Positions 1 to 6,239 of a stretch of 7,116 nucleotides of DNA are shown one piece after another (position 1 is the stretch's first letter; each line of letters starts with the position of its first letter). The notes under the pieces were generated by a model. The model saw only the letters and a list, made by a program, of their open reading frames with translations. It ran no database searches and had not been told where the DNA came from. This DNA is from an uncultured Candidatus Nemicrothrix sp. (lineage in GTDB: Bacteria > Actinomycetota > Acidimicrobiia > Acidimicrobiales > Acidimicrobilacustridaceae): contig CAIKHC010000421.1 in assembly GCA_903827085.1 (NCBI GenBank), positions 1-7,116 of the forward strand, in the 5' to 3' direction. The position numbers and the translations under genes were made by a program.

Positions 1-986
1 ATCTTTCCGGTTTCGAGCCGGGCCATGGGCAGGAACAGAAGAGCAATAAACAAAATCGCAGCCGGAATTGCCTCGTCGGCATAGGCCCAGTCCTTGCCCC
101 ATTCGAGGTACACCGCTGAAAACGACTTCGCCAGGCCAATCACCAAACCACCAACAAACGCCATTGGAATGGACTTGAGCTGCGCAATCGCAGCAGCGGC
201 TGAAGCGACAACGATGATGAGTGCGAGATTCTCAACTACAAGGCCAGTCTCGGGTGCGATCAAAATGCCGGCAAGGCCGGCAGTCATGCAACCCAAAGCC
301 CACGACGAACCTGAAATGATCGAAGGCTTTGCCCCCGTGAGGCCAGCCAGACTGCGACTGTCAACAACGGCCCGCATCGAAATGCCTAAGCGCGTTTTGT
401 ACAGGAGAAATCGCAATCCGAGAGCAACGAGCAGCGCAACGACAACGGTGATAATCCGATGCCAGGTCGCGGTGACATCGCCAAACTGCACGCCTTGGGT
501 GTTTTGAAAGAACTGTGGCAAGGAGCGGCCTGTTTTTGGAGACCAAATGGTCAGCGTGATGCCCATAAACGTGAGCATCAGGCCGACAGTGACCATGAGC
601 TGCACGACAAGTGCGGCATCGCGAAGGCGCCGCATAATCACTTTGTCGAGCAGGAATCCAATCGCTGGAGCGATCACAAATAACGTGATGATCAGTGCCA
701 CCAACGTCGGCAATCCTTGCTTCACCGTGAGTTGCCAATAACAAAAGGCCAAAAAACATCCGATAGCCGCATGGGCAAAATTGAAAATGCCAGTTGTGGC
801 GTAGGTAACAACGAGGCCACCAGCAGTAATGGCATAGATGCCACCGAGGGCAATACCTACAACGAGGAACGACGAAATTGTCTTCGCGCTGATTGACGCT
901 CCACCCCAATTCTTGTTGACCAAGAAAAGGATGACGAGACCAACGACAATCGCGGAAATCAGCCGTGGACTGACTTTGAGCCGCAT
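1..986 (-). CDS. livH: LivH-type branched-chain amino acid ABC transporter permease (partial, C-terminus off left edge)
   Basis: This is an inner-membrane permease subunit of a Liv/HAAT-family ABC importer; it forms the channel that receives solute from the binding protein encoded just upstream. The frame is open from the ATG at 986 to the window edge, giving 328 residues without a stop. Family signatures are visible: GGIYAITAGGLVVTYATTG followed by NFAHA (about residues 48-73, normally NFAHG), and the cytoplasmic coupling region GISMRAVVDSRSLAGLTGA with a following hydrophobic AGLAGIL (about 201-241). Several strongly hydrophobic segments fit a multi-spanning protein. About 45 residues, including a hydrophobic stretch at 11-23, precede the conserved core, which is longer than in E. 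coli LivH. The ATG is preceded by GGGGGGAAC. It lies 85 bp after the binding-protein stop, with a hairpin between. The product could be a LivH-LivM fusion, because the C-terminus is not seen. The permease family is secure; the amino-acid substrate is not. Confidence 0.9.
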   Translation of the reverse strand, partial: MRLKVSPRLISAIVVGLVILFLVNKNWGGASISAKTISSFLVVGIALGGIYAITAGGLVVTYATTGIFNFAHAAIGCFLAFCYWQLTVKQGLPTLVALIITLFVIAPAIGFLLDKVIMRRLRDAALVVQLMVTVGLMLTFMGITLTIWSPKTGRSLPQFFQNTQGVQFGDVTATWHRIITVVVALLVALGLRFLLYKTRLGISMRAVVDSRSLAGLTGAKPSIISGSSWALGCMTAGLAGILIAPETGLVVENLALIIVVASAAAAIAQLKSIPMAFVGGLVIGLAKSFSAVYLEWGKDWAYADEAIPAAILFIALLFLPMARLETGK

Positions 987-995
987 GTTCCCCCC
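987..995 (-). promoter_or_regulatory. Atypical G-run ribosome-binding element before livH
   Basis: On the minus strand GGGGGG is followed by AAC and the ATG, so only three bases separate the G-run from the start codon. GGGGG can pair with the anti-Shine-Dalgarno CCUCC with one G-U wobble, but this spacing is shorter than usual. The same arrangement precedes three neighbouring genes. Confidence 0.5.
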
Positions 996-1013
996 TACTG
1001 GAATGTTGTGATG

Positions 1014-1053
1014 TGAAACAGAGGGGTCAGCCCTTGCACGGGCTGACCCCTCT
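1014..1053 (-). terminator. Perfect stem-loop between binding protein and permease (attenuator or terminator)
   Basis: A 14-bp perfect inverted repeat (1020-1033 with 1040-1053; core arm GAGGGGTCAGCCC) encloses a 6-base loop. On the minus strand it lies about 20 bases after the binding-protein stop and is followed by only a weak T-tract (TGTTTCAC). A strong stem with a poor U-tract suggests partial termination or 3' end protection. Either would leave more binding-protein mRNA than permease mRNA, as is usual for ABC importers. Confidence 0.65.
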
Positions 1054-1071
1054 CACTACTACCTGTTGGTG

Positions 1072-2451
1072 CTACTTGATGTTTGCAGCAGCTGCCGCGG
1101 GATCAATCTTGACAGTCGTGATGTTTGAACTCTTGCAGTCAAGCGTGCCGGCTTCCTTCGGGAAGACTCGTGTGAACTTGCCGCCATTGATTTGCATGAT
1201 CACCATGCAGTCAGAGAACACCTTCGGCGCAGTGCGAGCCTTGCCAATCCAACCATCAGCGTCGAATGAAAGTGTCTTCATCTTCTCGAGGATGTTTGCA
1301 CGAGTGATTGCGTTGGCACCCTTTTCGGCGACGATCTCATTGACCGCCTGAGTGAAGGCCATGCCGGCCTGCCATGCCTGGGCACCGAATGCGTCCGGCT
1401 TGCCACCGGAAGCATCGACATAGGTCTGAACGGCCTTGTTGGTCGAGGCTTCCTCGAATGGAACGAATTGCATCCAGACATAGGTGCCATCGACATCAGC
1501 GCCAGCGGTCTTGAAGTTTTCGGTGTAGCAGGCGAGTGAACATGCCCACACATCGACGCCAGTGAGCCCCTGTGCCTTTGCTTCCTTGCGAAGCTTCGTC
1601 ATAGCGACGTCATTTGAGCCCATGTAGGCGTAGTTGCCGCCGCCAGTCTTCAGGGCCTGCACGTACGTGTTGAACGCTGACTGCTCGGAACGACCCGACA
1701 CCTTCATCGTGTCAATCCACGTCACACCCGCCGACTTCTGAGCTTCGATCTGATAGGTAGATGACTGCACCGTGGTGGGCAGATCACCTGGAACCAGAAA
1801 GACACCCTTGAGGTTCGGTTGGATGGTCTTGTAGAAGCTCGTTGCTCCAACAAAGGCTTTGAGGTCACGAACTCCGGTGTTTGTTCCGGTGCAGGGCTCG
1901 GCCACCGCTTGAACGATCCAAGCATTTGCTGCGCACTGCTCGTTCACATCGTTGGCGAGAGCGGCAAAATCGGGAATACCGATCGGCTGCCCTGCCTTAT
2001 CAACACACTTCCCAAGGTCGGTCACGTCGGGGTTGAACAATGCGTTGCCACCCACCATCGCAACCGCGGTCTTGCATGCATTGATGATGCCGTTCTTGGA
2101 TTCGGTTGCGTCAAGCTTGGAATCCCATGCTTCGACCTTCAACTGGCGACAGCCAACACCGCCATTCGCGTTCACCCACTTGGCGTAGGCGTTCATCGCG
2201 TCGACATTGCCCTGGAACAAACCAGGTGCCAAAGGTGAACCGGTATCGGCCATGACCTCAACGGTGATCGTGTCTGCGCTCACGCCAATTTCAGTTGCTT
2301 GCAATGCTTCTTTTGTGCAATTGGCATTTGCCTTGGCTGTGGAGCTTTCGCCCGAGCCACTTTCGCTATCTGACCCACTACGGCCACAACCGACAGCAAG
2401 GATGCTGACGCTGAGAGCCGCGATGAGCACACCTGCTCTGAATCGCTTCAC
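1072..2451 (-). CDS. Liv-type ABC transporter substrate-binding lipoprotein
   Basis: This is an extracytoplasmic solute receptor of the periplasmic-binding-protein type I (LivJ/LivK, Peripla_BP_6) class that would deliver a small solute to the adjacent LivH-type permease. The 459-residue product starts with a lipoprotein signal: basic MKRFR, a hydrophobic stretch, then LAVGC with lipidation at Cys22. A Ser/Gly-rich linker (about 23-40) follows. The mature part has typical blocks, including the DAMNAYAKWVNANGG stretch (84-98), a hinge-like segment near FLVPGDL (218-224), and AFGAQAWQAGMAFTQAV (354-370). The GTG at 2451 is chosen because the lipoprotein signal begins there and GGGGGGAA sits just upstream. 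The open frame continues to an ATG at 2610, but that would add 53 residues before the signal peptide. Ten cysteines besides Cys22 are notable. The ligand could be an amino acid, amide, urea, aromatic acid or another compound; the sequence does not decide. Confidence 0.9.
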   Translation of the reverse strand: MKRFRAGVLIAALSVSILAVGCGRSGSDSESGSGESSTAKANANCTKEALQATEIGVSADTITVEVMADTGSPLAPGLFQGNVDAMNAYAKWVNANGGVGCRQLKVEAWDSKLDATESKNGIINACKTAVAMVGGNALFNPDVTDLGKCVDKAGQPIGIPDFAALANDVNEQCAANAWIVQAVAEPCTGTNTGVRDLKAFVGATSFYKTIQPNLKGVFLVPGDLPTTVQSSTYQIEAQKSAGVTWIDTMKVSGRSEQSAFNTYVQALKTGGGNYAYMGSNDVAMTKLRKEAKAQGLTGVDVWACSLACYTENFKTAGADVDGTYVWMQFVPFEEASTNKAVQTYVDASGGKPDAFGAQAWQAGMAFTQAVNEIVAEKGANAITRANILEKMKTLSFDADGWIGKARTAPKVFSDCMVIMQINGGKFTRVFPKEAGTLDCKSSNITTVKIDPAAAAANIK

Positions 2452-2463
2452 TTGGTTCCCCCC
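2452..2463 (-). promoter_or_regulatory. G-run ribosome-binding element that fixes the binding-protein GTG start
   Basis: The minus strand reads GGGGGG, then AACCAA, then GTG. It shares the G-run plus AA pattern with the starts at 986, 3386 and 4578. It supports the GTG over the upstream in-frame ATG, together with the lipoprotein signal that begins at this GTG. Confidence 0.5.
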
Positions 2464-2581
2464 TGGGAGTTGTTGAACTACTTGGCGAACCATAACCGAA
2501 TTCACAAACGCGTGTGTGACGACCGGCACAGAGGCGACTGCGGCTCTGTCGGCCTCCCGATCGAAGCACCGAACCCGCCCC

Positions 2582-2626
2582 AAAACGCAAAGTGACCGGC
2601 CGGTAACCAAGGTTCCGACCGGTCAC
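2582..2626 (-). terminator. Intrinsic terminator candidate after the SDR gene
   Basis: On the minus strand, starting about 14 bases after the SDR stop, GTGACCGGTCGG pairs with CCGGCCGGTCAC across an 11-base loop: 12 pairs including one G-U. The stem is followed by TTTGCGTTTT. This is a reasonable rho-independent terminator separating the ALDH-ADH-SDR unit from the transporter genes. The interrupted T-tract makes complete termination uncertain. Between it and the binding-protein start at 2451 I see only a weak second inverted repeat (ACAGAG at 2528-2533 with CTCTGT at 2544-2549) and no convincing promoter. Confidence 0.6.
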
Positions 2627-2639
2627 GCTGCGACCCCGA

Positions 2640-3386
2640 CTAACAGGAAATGCCACCATCCATCATGAGGGTTGCGCCACTGACATAGCGAGCTTCGTCA
2701 GAGCCCAAATAGGCGTAAAAACTCGCCAATTCAGCGGGCTTTCCGACTTCAACGTTGTCTCGCGACATCTTGCGCATGCGACCCCAGTCCGCACCCTTTG
2801 GCGGGACGAACGCGGTGTACATGTTCGTCTCGACACCGCCAGGAGCAACCGCACAGATTCGGATCGGCACGTCATATTCGGTGGCGAGCGCACGGGTGAG
2901 CGCCGACACGCCGCCCTTCGACGCGCAGTAGGCCGCGCTCCAGGGCTGGCCCATGACCGCCGCAGTCGACGAGGTGTTCACGATGACCCCATGGCCTCGC
3001 TCCACCATCTGAGGAAGCACGGCGCGGCACATGAAATAGGTGCCAGTGAGATTCACGGCGATCATGCGTTCGAACTTGGCCGGGTCTCCGTCGTGGCTGT
3101 TATCGAAGCCACCAATGCCAGCGACGTTGCACAACACGTCGACCTGACCAAACGCCTTCGTCACATCTGCGACAACCGACTCAACGCTTTCCCAACTACT
3201 GACATCGCAGGCGAGAGCGATCGCGTTTGGTCCAATTGATTTCGCGGTTTCCTGTGCATTCTCGAGATTGACATCGAGACACGCGACCTTGCCGCCTTCG
3301 GCGCCAAATCGCTCGGCGACTCCGCGCCCGATTCCTGAACCGGCGCCAGTAACGATGACACCCTTGCCTACATACCGCTGTTCCAT
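2640..3386 (-). CDS. SDR-family NAD(P)-dependent oxidoreductase
   Basis: This is a cytoplasmic classical short-chain dehydrogenase/reductase that would interconvert a hydroxyl and a carbonyl group using a nicotinamide cofactor. The 248-residue length is typical. The glycine-rich TGAGSGIG motif is at 13-20. Asp38 at the end of the second strand favours NAD(H) over NADP(H). Further family features are DV (61-62), CNVAG (86-90, a variant of NNAG), Asn112, and a catalytic Ser140-Tyr153-Lys157 set in the YCASK context. APGGVET (181-187) is the expected loop after the active site, and YVSGATLMMDGG is the usual C-terminal block. The ATG at 3386 follows GGGGGAACT. The gene lies 85 bp downstream of the alcohol dehydrogenase, probably in the same transcript, and a terminator candidate follows it. 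Classical SDRs act on steroids, 3-hydroxyacyl-CoAs, sugars and many other substrates, so the substrate is not assigned. Confidence 0.93.
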   Translation of the reverse strand: MEQRYVGKGVIVTGAGSGIGRGVAERFGAEGGKVACLDVNLENAQETAKSIGPNAIALACDVSSWESVESVVADVTKAFGQVDVLCNVAGIGGFDNSHDGDPAKFERMIAVNLTGTYFMCRAVLPQMVERGHGVIVNTSSTAAVMGQPWSAAYCASKGGVSALTRALATEYDVPIRICAVAPGGVETNMYTAFVPPKGADWGRMRKMSRDNVEVGKPAELASFYAYLGSDEARYVSGATLMMDGGISC

Positions 3387-3395
3387 AGTTCCCCC
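3387..3395 (-). promoter_or_regulatory. G-run ribosome-binding element before the SDR gene
   Basis: The minus strand reads GGGGG, then AACT, then ATG: four bases between the G-run and the start. It is nearly the same as the element before livH (GGGGGG-AAC-ATG). Confidence 0.5.
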
Positions 3396-3471
3396 ATTGT
3401 TGAGTGAGTTGCGCGTGAAGCCATCACGACATTGCGTGCGGAATCAAGCAGAGATTGTTTTAACGACGAAA

Positions 3472-4578
3472 TCAGCCGATGGTAAGCACGCCACGGGCAA
3501 CTGCACCCGAATGCATGTCATGCACTGCGTCGTGGAAACCCTCGAGCGGATAGGTAGCAGTTACGAGCTCGTCGAGCATGAACTCGCCCCGACGGTAGAG
3601 ATCAATGATCTGCAACATGTCGCTATGTGGGCTGTACGAACCTGCACGACAACCAATGACTGAGCGTTCGTTCTGCGTGAAACGCTGGTACGGAAGCGTG
3701 AAGGTTGCGTCGCCACCAGGGGTGCCGATGATGACAACCGTGCCGCCCCAATCGAGCATTTCAAGGGCGTTCGAGGTCACCGCTGGGTGGCCGACGACGT
3801 CGTACACCCAATCAACACCGCCAGCATTGAATGGTCCGGAAAGTTCGGTCTCGCTGTAAGGAACGAGTCGACGCACCTGCTCAACGATGTCTTCGTCGAG
3901 GCCATTGAGGAAATCGGTTGCGCCGAACTGACGAGCGAGTGCTTCCTTCTCGGGTTCGGTGTCGATCGCAATGATGCGCGACGCGCGCTTTACGCGCAGT
4001 GCCTGAATGGCATTGAGGCCAACGCCGCCGCAGCCGTAGACAACTGCGGTCTGACCGATCTTCACATCGGAGCGATACAGGACGGCTCCTGCGCCAGTCA
4101 TGACGCCGCAACCGACAAGGCATGCAGAAGTGAACGGAACATCTTTGGGAATCTTCACGGCCTGAAAACCACGGATCACCGTGCGTTCGGTGAACACCGA
4201 TGCTGCCGCAAAGTTCCAGCACGCTTCGCCATCGAGAGTGAAGGGCTGAGCCATGTTGCCAAGTGTCTGACGGCAGCGCGTGGGCTTGCCCTGTGCGCAC
4301 GCCTTGCAAACGCCACACGCAGCAAGGGTCGAGATGATGACGTGATCACCTTCGACAACGTGGGTGACGCCAGTGCCGACCTTTTCAACAATGCCCGCAC
4401 CTTCGTGGCCCAACACTGCGGGTGAAGGCCATCCGAACGCACCTGCGGCTGCAGTCACGTCGCTGTGGCACACACCAGCAGCCATCACCTTGACGATGAC
4501 TTCGCCAGCGCCGGGATCCCGAACTTCGAGTCCGTCGAGAACCTCAGCTTTGTCGCCAGTGAAAACGATGCCCTTCAT
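3472..4578 (-). CDS. Zinc-dependent alcohol dehydrogenase, class III-like (MDR superfamily)
   Basis: This is a cytoplasmic medium-chain dehydrogenase that would oxidise an alcohol to an aldehyde (or the reverse) with a nicotinamide cofactor. All 368 residues expected for the family are present. Catalytic zinc ligands are visible as Cys37 (GVCHSD), His58-Glu59 (GHEGAG) and Cys157 (VGCGVMTGAG). The structural zinc site has the complete C-x2-C-x2-C-x7-C pattern at Cys88, 91, 94 and 102, which places it near class I/III ADHs. The cofactor motif GCGGVG is at 182-187, and Asp206 in IIAIDTEPEK favours NAD. The ATG at 4578 follows GGGGGAATTC. It starts 61 bp after the aldehyde dehydrogenase stop and precedes the SDR, so ALDH-ADH-SDR is a likely operon in which the aldehyde made here is passed to the ALDH. 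Glutathione- or mycothiol-formaldehyde dehydrogenase is an alternative that cannot be excluded by eye. The natural substrate is unknown. Confidence 0.92.
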   Translation of the reverse strand: MKGIVFTGDKAEVLDGLEVRDPGAGEVIVKVMAAGVCHSDVTAAAGAFGWPSPAVLGHEGAGIVEKVGTGVTHVVEGDHVIISTLAACGVCKACAQGKPTRCRQTLGNMAQPFTLDGEACWNFAAASVFTERTVIRGFQAVKIPKDVPFTSACLVGCGVMTGAGAVLYRSDVKIGQTAVVYGCGGVGLNAIQALRVKRASRIIAIDTEPEKEALARQFGATDFLNGLDEDIVEQVRRLVPYSETELSGPFNAGGVDWVYDVVGHPAVTSNALEMLDWGGTVVIIGTPGGDATFTLPYQRFTQNERSVIGCRAGSYSPHSDMLQIIDLYRRGEFMLDELVTATYPLEGFHDAVHDMHSGAVARGVLTIG

Positions 4579-4588
4579 GAATTCCCCC
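4579..4588 (-). promoter_or_regulatory. G-run ribosome-binding element before the alcohol dehydrogenase
   Basis: The minus strand reads GGGGG, then AATTC, then ATG: five bases between the G-run and the start. It is the fourth copy of the G-run plus AA pattern in this window. Confidence 0.5.
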
Positions 4589-4639
4589 AGAGGTGAGTCA
4601 GTAAATGTTGAATAGGTCGAACTACAAGTTCAGTGGGAC

Positions 4640-6103
4640 TCAGCTGCCCCAGATAATTGACTGCCATTCGGTGTAGGCGTCGAGACCCCAGTTGCCGCCA
4701 TCGCGGCCGATACCGGACATCTTGAAACCACCGAACGGTGTTTCGTGGTGGGTCTGCACACTGTTGATGCCAACGCGACCCGAACGAATTTCCTTGGCGA
4801 CTTCGTAGGCGCCAGGAGTATCGGAACCAAAGACGTAAGAGAACAAGCCGTAATCGCTGTCGTTCGCGATGTTGATGGCGTCGTCGACCGTCTCGAACGG
4901 AACGACCACAACAACCGGGCCGAAGATTTCTTCACGCACTGGCGTCATCGTGTTGTTGCAACCAGCAAGAAGGGTTGGGCCAATGAAGTAGCCCTTGTCC
5001 GGCCCTGCGTTGCGACCGTCGACAACAATCTCTGCACCTTCAGAAACTCCTGCTTCGATCATTGCCTGAATGCGGCCAAGCTGAACGGCAGAAATAACCG
5101 GGCCAACCTGTGTTGCTGCATCGAGCGGATCGCCAACCTTGAGAGCGCGCGCTGCACCTTCAAGACGGGTGACGAGTTCGTCATAACGGCTGCGATGCAC
5201 GATGACGCGAGTCGGGGCCGTGCAGATCTGGCCTGAGTGGAACGCCCACACACTGGCGATACCAGCAACAGCCTTTTCCATATCGGCATCTTCAAGAACG
5301 ATGCATGCACCCTTGCCGCCGAGTTCATGAAGCTGACGCTTCATGGTGGGAGCACCTGCAGCAACAATTGACGCACCAACTGCCGACGAACCGGTGAACG
5401 ACACCATGTCGACGTTGGGATCAGAAACAAGATTCACGCCAGCAGCAGGACCACTACCGGTGACAATGTTGATGACACCCTTCGGGAATCCAACGTCTTC
5501 AAGAATCTTGGCGAGCTCGATAACGCACAACGGATCCTGCGGTGCCGGCTTCATAACAACGGTGTTGCCTGTTGCGAGCGCCGGAGCAATCTTTCCGACC
5601 ATTGAGGTGGTTGGGAAATTGTACGGAGCGATACATGCAACGACTCCGACCGGCACCTTGCGGGCGTAACCAGCCATAAGTGCACCTGCGGCGAGCGGCG
5701 TTGTGCCGATTGGTTGCGGCGGAAGCGCAACGTTCTGGTCGTACAACGCGCCTCTTGCATAACGATCGAACCGCGAAATCGCGACAGGGATCTGCATGAG
5801 CGAACCAACCGATGATGTTGCACCGGTTTCGCTGATGACAAGCGGAATCAACTCAGGCGTGCGCTTGGCCAGTTCCTTGCCAGCGGCAGCGAGAAGAGCG
5901 GAACGCTCTTCGGGGGTCGTGCGGCTCCAGGCAGGAAGTGCTTCCTTCGCTGCTGCAGCGGCTCGGGCGACATCTTCGGCCGAGGCCTCGGGAGCGCCGG
6001 TGACGACCTGTTCAGTTGCGGGGTTGATGATGTCGTATGTGCCATCGCCACCGGGGACCCATTCGCCCCCGATGAGCTGGCGGTACTCGTTCATGGTTGC
6101 CAT
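4640..6103 (-). CDS. NAD(P)-dependent aldehyde dehydrogenase (ALDH superfamily)
   Basis: This enzyme would irreversibly oxidise an aldehyde to a carboxylic acid in the cytoplasm; it is the natural partner of the adjacent alcohol dehydrogenase. The product is 487 residues, normal for the family. Active-site residues are in place: Asn162 (APYNFPT), Glu260 in HELGGK and nucleophile Cys294 in FHSGQICTAPTR. FTGSSAVG (236-243) is the cofactor loop, EEIFGPV (391-397) is the conserved C-terminal block, and GGFKMSGIGRDGG (458-470) lies near the end. The usual KPSE cofactor segment reads KPAPQ (185-189), a variant. I chose the ATG at 6103 because IGGEWV and the first family block follow closely. The frame stays open to 6352, but that extension would overlap the divergent amidohydrolase. 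A second ATG at 6094 is possible. No Shine-Dalgarno sequence or G-run precedes either ATG. It appears to be the first gene of the ALDH-ADH-SDR transcript. The aldehyde substrate is unknown. Confidence 0.93.
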   Translation of the reverse strand: MATMNEYRQLIGGEWVPGGDGTYDIINPATEQVVTGAPEASAEDVARAAAAAKEALPAWSRTTPEERSALLAAAGKELAKRTPELIPLVISETGATSSVGSLMQIPVAISRFDRYARGALYDQNVALPPQPIGTTPLAAGALMAGYARKVPVGVVACIAPYNFPTTSMVGKIAPALATGNTVVMKPAPQDPLCVIELAKILEDVGFPKGVINIVTGSGPAAGVNLVSDPNVDMVSFTGSSAVGASIVAAGAPTMKRQLHELGGKGACIVLEDADMEKAVAGIASVWAFHSGQICTAPTRVIVHRSRYDELVTRLEGAARALKVGDPLDAATQVGPVISAVQLGRIQAMIEAGVSEGAEIVVDGRNAGPDKGYFIGPTLLAGCNNTMTPVREEIFGPVVVVVPFETVDDAINIANDSDYGLFSYVFGSDTPGAYEVAKEIRSGRVGINSVQTHHETPFGGFKMSGIGRDGGNWGLDAYTEWQSIIWGS

Positions 6104-6110
6104 GGGTCGC

Positions 6111-6139
6111 ACGTTAGGACAGCGCCCGCCGTCCGTCAC
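6111..6139 (-). promoter_or_regulatory. Candidate promoter for the aldehyde dehydrogenase, possibly leaderless
   Basis: On the minus strand GTGACG (6139-6134) and TAACGT (6116-6111) are separated by 17 bases and loosely fit a -35/-10 pair. The -10 ends only seven bases before the ATG at 6103, so the transcript would begin at or next to the start codon. That would agree with the lack of a ribosome-binding site. The boxes are degenerate and this is a weak call. Confidence 0.3.
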
Positions 6140-6160
6140 ACTGACCCTCCTTCCCGACGG

Positions 6161-6188
6161 TGGACGCCCGCCGAGAGCCGTGTAATCT
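6161..6188 (+). promoter_or_regulatory. Candidate promoter for the amidohydrolase gene
   Basis: TGGACG (6161-6166) and TAATCT (6183-6188) with a 16-base spacer resemble a housekeeping -35/-10 pair directed rightward, about 50 bases before the ATG at 6240. The -10 hexamer overlaps the left arm of the 17-bp palindrome at 6186-6202, so a protein bound there should block this promoter. Confidence 0.4.
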
Positions 6189-6202
6189 GACGGTCTGTCA
6201 GA
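6186..6202. promoter_or_regulatory. 17-bp palindromic operator candidate in the divergent region
   Basis: TCTGACGGTCTGTCAGA has two perfect 6-bp arms (TCTGAC and GTCAGA) around a 5-base centre. Its length, its place between divergent genes and its overlap with a -10 box fit an operator for a dimeric, for example TetR-family, repressor. No regulator gene is present in the window, so the binding protein is unknown. Confidence 0.55.
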
Positions 6203-6225
6203 AACGCCGCCGACGGGTGGCCGAC

Positions 6226-6234
6226 GAGAGGTGG
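6226..6234 (+). promoter_or_regulatory. Shine-Dalgarno site of the amidohydrolase
   Basis: GAGAGGTGG lies five bases before the ATG at 6240 and matches the canonical AGGAGGTG closely. It decides for this ATG over the in-frame ATG four codons later at 6252, and contrasts with the G-run elements before the minus-strand genes. Confidence 0.65.
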
Positions 6235-6239
6235 TCGCA

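Noticed and set aside
361..909. 182-residue minus-strand open frame inside the permease region
   Set aside because: It is out of frame with the LivH-type permease that spans the same bases and carries the family motifs; its own translation has no family signature.
2489..2494. TATGGT as a -10 box for the binding-protein gene
   Set aside because: No acceptable -35 hexamer lies 16-19 bases upstream on the minus strand, so a promoter here is not supported.
2452..2610. Upstream extension of the binding-protein frame to an ATG at 2610
   Set aside because: It would put 53 residues before a clear lipoprotein signal peptide and overlap the terminator candidate; the GTG at 2451 has a G-run element before it.
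3787..4425. 212-residue open frame on the plus strand opposite the alcohol dehydrogenase
   Set aside because: It is antisense to a complete zinc ADH with all motifs, has no recognisable domain, and is the usual by-product of GC-biased codons.
4619..4631. Short inverted repeat GAACT-ACA-AGTTC between ALDH and ADH
   Set aside because: Five-base arms with no T-tract are too small to call a terminator or operator; the 61-bp gap is better read as a simple intra-operon spacer.
6135..6145. Small palindrome GTCA-CAC-TGAC near the ALDH -35 region
   Set aside because: Four-base arms are expected by chance; it was not called as a second operator, although GTCA/TGAC resembles part of the 6186-6202 arms.
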